64,000 nt of DNA. Origin: Flavobacterium frigidimaris (lineage in GTDB: Bacteria > Bacteroidota > Bacteroidia > Flavobacteriales > Flavobacteriaceae). Both the position numbers and the translations under genes were made by a program. Below are positions 63,225 through 64,000 of the stretch, piece after piece; positions within the stretch are counted from its first letter, which is position 1, and every line of letters starts with the position of its first letter. The DNA lies in the NCBI GenBank assembly GCA_900129595.1, contig FQWG01000006.1, forward strand, positions 174,310 through 238,309. Direction: 5' to 3'. The notes below the pieces were generated by a model. That model was not told the origin of the DNA. It saw only the letters and a list, made by a program, of their open reading frames with translations, and did no database searches.

Positions 63225-63932
63225 ATGCTATTGTCATTTAAAAATAATCACGAAATAAAAGAAAAAAAATTAGCTTCTACATATGATTGGTTGAATATGA
63301 AAAAAGCTCCTAAATCAGCAGAGGAAATAGCAGAAAAGTTATTCAATCTAAATAGGACATACACCACACCTGACTTTTTTTTAGAAGATTACGAAAATTT
63401 CCCTAGTAATTTAGGTTTACCTAATTGGTTAGGAAATCTACTATTTACTATTAACCACCATAATTCAAATGATTTTAGTGGTTTTAAAGAAAACTATGAA
63501 GAGTACTTTTATCCTGCCTTTTTGGAATCATGCAATGTCGGTATTGATTACTCTTTAATGTTTCATAAATGGGAACTTATGATTTTAACCGATATGATTC
63601 CAAAGCAAGAAAGAGATAAAAAATATTTCCATGATTTAATTAAATTACACAAAAATGCTCTTGACGGAAAAGATTTAGAAAGCAATGAATGGAATGAATT
63701 ACAAGCTAAAATAGATAATGAGCTACAAGAAATAGAAGCACGAACTATAACATGGAATTCAGGTAGGACAGCATATTTGTCTATTGAAAATTACATAAAT
63801 AAAGAAGACCCATATACTACATCTTCAGAAGCTATAGTTGATGCTTTACTTACAGAATATATTAACGACAATCAAAATTTTGGTAATAAATCGGAACAAG
63901 AATTAAGAGCCTGTTTAAATTTTATTCAATAA
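63225..63932 (+). CDS. Hypothetical protein
   Basis: 235 residues, cytoplasmic, acidic. Segments include NYEEYFYPAFLESCNVGIDY, SLMFHKWELMILTDMIPKQE and EALVDALLTEYIND-like acidic helices near the C-terminus. The start may be Met1 (63225) or the Met near residue 25. No family recognised. It follows the inverted-repeat element and may be cargo of it. Confidence 0.6.
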   Translation: MLLSFKNNHEIKEKKLASTYDWLNMKKAPKSAEEIAEKLFNLNRTYTTPDFFLEDYENFPSNLGLPNWLGNLLFTINHHNSNDFSGFKENYEEYFYPAFLESCNVGIDYSLMFHKWELMILTDMIPKQERDKKYFHDLIKLHKNALDGKDLESNEWNELQAKIDNELQEIEARTITWNSGRTAYLSIENYINKEDPYTTSSEAIVDALLTEYINDNQNFGNKSEQELRACLNFIQ

Positions 63933-64000
63933 ATTTTTTATGGCGGATAATTTTACCATATTTTCAGAATTTTCCATTAGTAATTCGTAATTCCTGCATA
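63915..64000 (-). CDS. Possible C-terminus of a minus-strand gene entering from the right
   Basis: An open minus-strand frame from the window edge ends at a TAA at 63915-63917, giving 27 residues (ending MVKLSAIKNLLNKI). It overlaps the preceding plus-strand gene by 18 bp. The segment is too short to identify and may be chance. Confidence 0.25.
   Translation of the reverse strand, partial: CRNYELLMENSENMVKLSAIKNLLNKI

Noticed and set aside
1..64000. CRISPR arrays, insertion sequences, tRNA or rRNA genes
   Set aside because: No regular short repeats with spacers, transposase motifs, cloverleaf sequences or rRNA stretches were noticed on reading both strands; weak tRNA-like sequences could be missed without a search tool.

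Overview
The window is AT-rich bacterial DNA from a member of the Bacteroidota, most likely a Flavobacterium or a close Flavobacteriaceae relative. The evidence is a SusC/SusD pair, a type IX secretion (T9SS) C-terminal sorting domain, PRTRC and MobABC mobile-element genes, a DUF6520 peptide, a histone H1-like small protein, and starts that mostly lack Shine-Dalgarno sequences. No rRNA, tRNA, CRISPR array or transposase gene was recognised.

Layout. (1) 1-17.0 kb, minus strand: a polymorphic-toxin locus. Two outer-membrane barrel proteins and a T9SS-sorted protein precede a 3241-residue SpvB/TcdB/RHS protein ending in a GHH-type HNH nuclease. Downstream are two SUKH (SMI1/KNR4) immunity genes, toxin-tail fragments and a broken second HNH-type toxin tip, followed by an LRR-like protein and two lipoproteins. 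(2) 17.2-22.6 kb, minus strand: a PRTRC/DUF932/SSB operon typical of Bacteroidota integrative or plasmid elements, with strong hairpins at both ends. (3) 22.9-39.0 kb: a DNA phosphorothioation (PT) defence island. A plus-strand operon holds an SspA/IscS-type cysteine desulfurase, a PLD-helicase, a Rad50/SMC-like ATPase and three small proteins, one resembling the sulfur-binding domain of McrA-type nucleases. A convergent minus-strand operon holds SspB (DUF4007), SspC (ATPase) and SspD (PAPS-reductase-like), followed by a histidine-kinase-like protein with an N-terminal Hsp90-type ATPase, a receiver-domain protein and an unknown protein. (4) 39.3-44.0 kb: a DUF1016 nuclease-like gene carrying two near-identical palindromes in its coding sequence, then MobC (coupling protein), MobB (relaxase), MobA (accessory) and an oriT-like region. 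The defence island thus sits between the mob and ssb/PRTRC modules, a cargo position. (5) 44.6-54.4 kb: a small regulator-like gene, a MauE-domain membrane protein with a DUF6520 peptide, and a convergent SusC-SusD-S9 peptidase operon. (6) 54.4-64 kb: an intergenic region with a ~105-nt imperfect hairpin, an XRE regulator, small membrane and lipoprotein genes, a histone H1-like gene, two AraC-type regulators (one a TPR-membrane hybrid), a possible abortive-infection membrane protein, and unknown genes.

The most promising system is the PT island. It joins SspABCD-type modification to a restriction-like module that is not recognisably SspE, and to an apparent two-component pair translated from overlapping genes.
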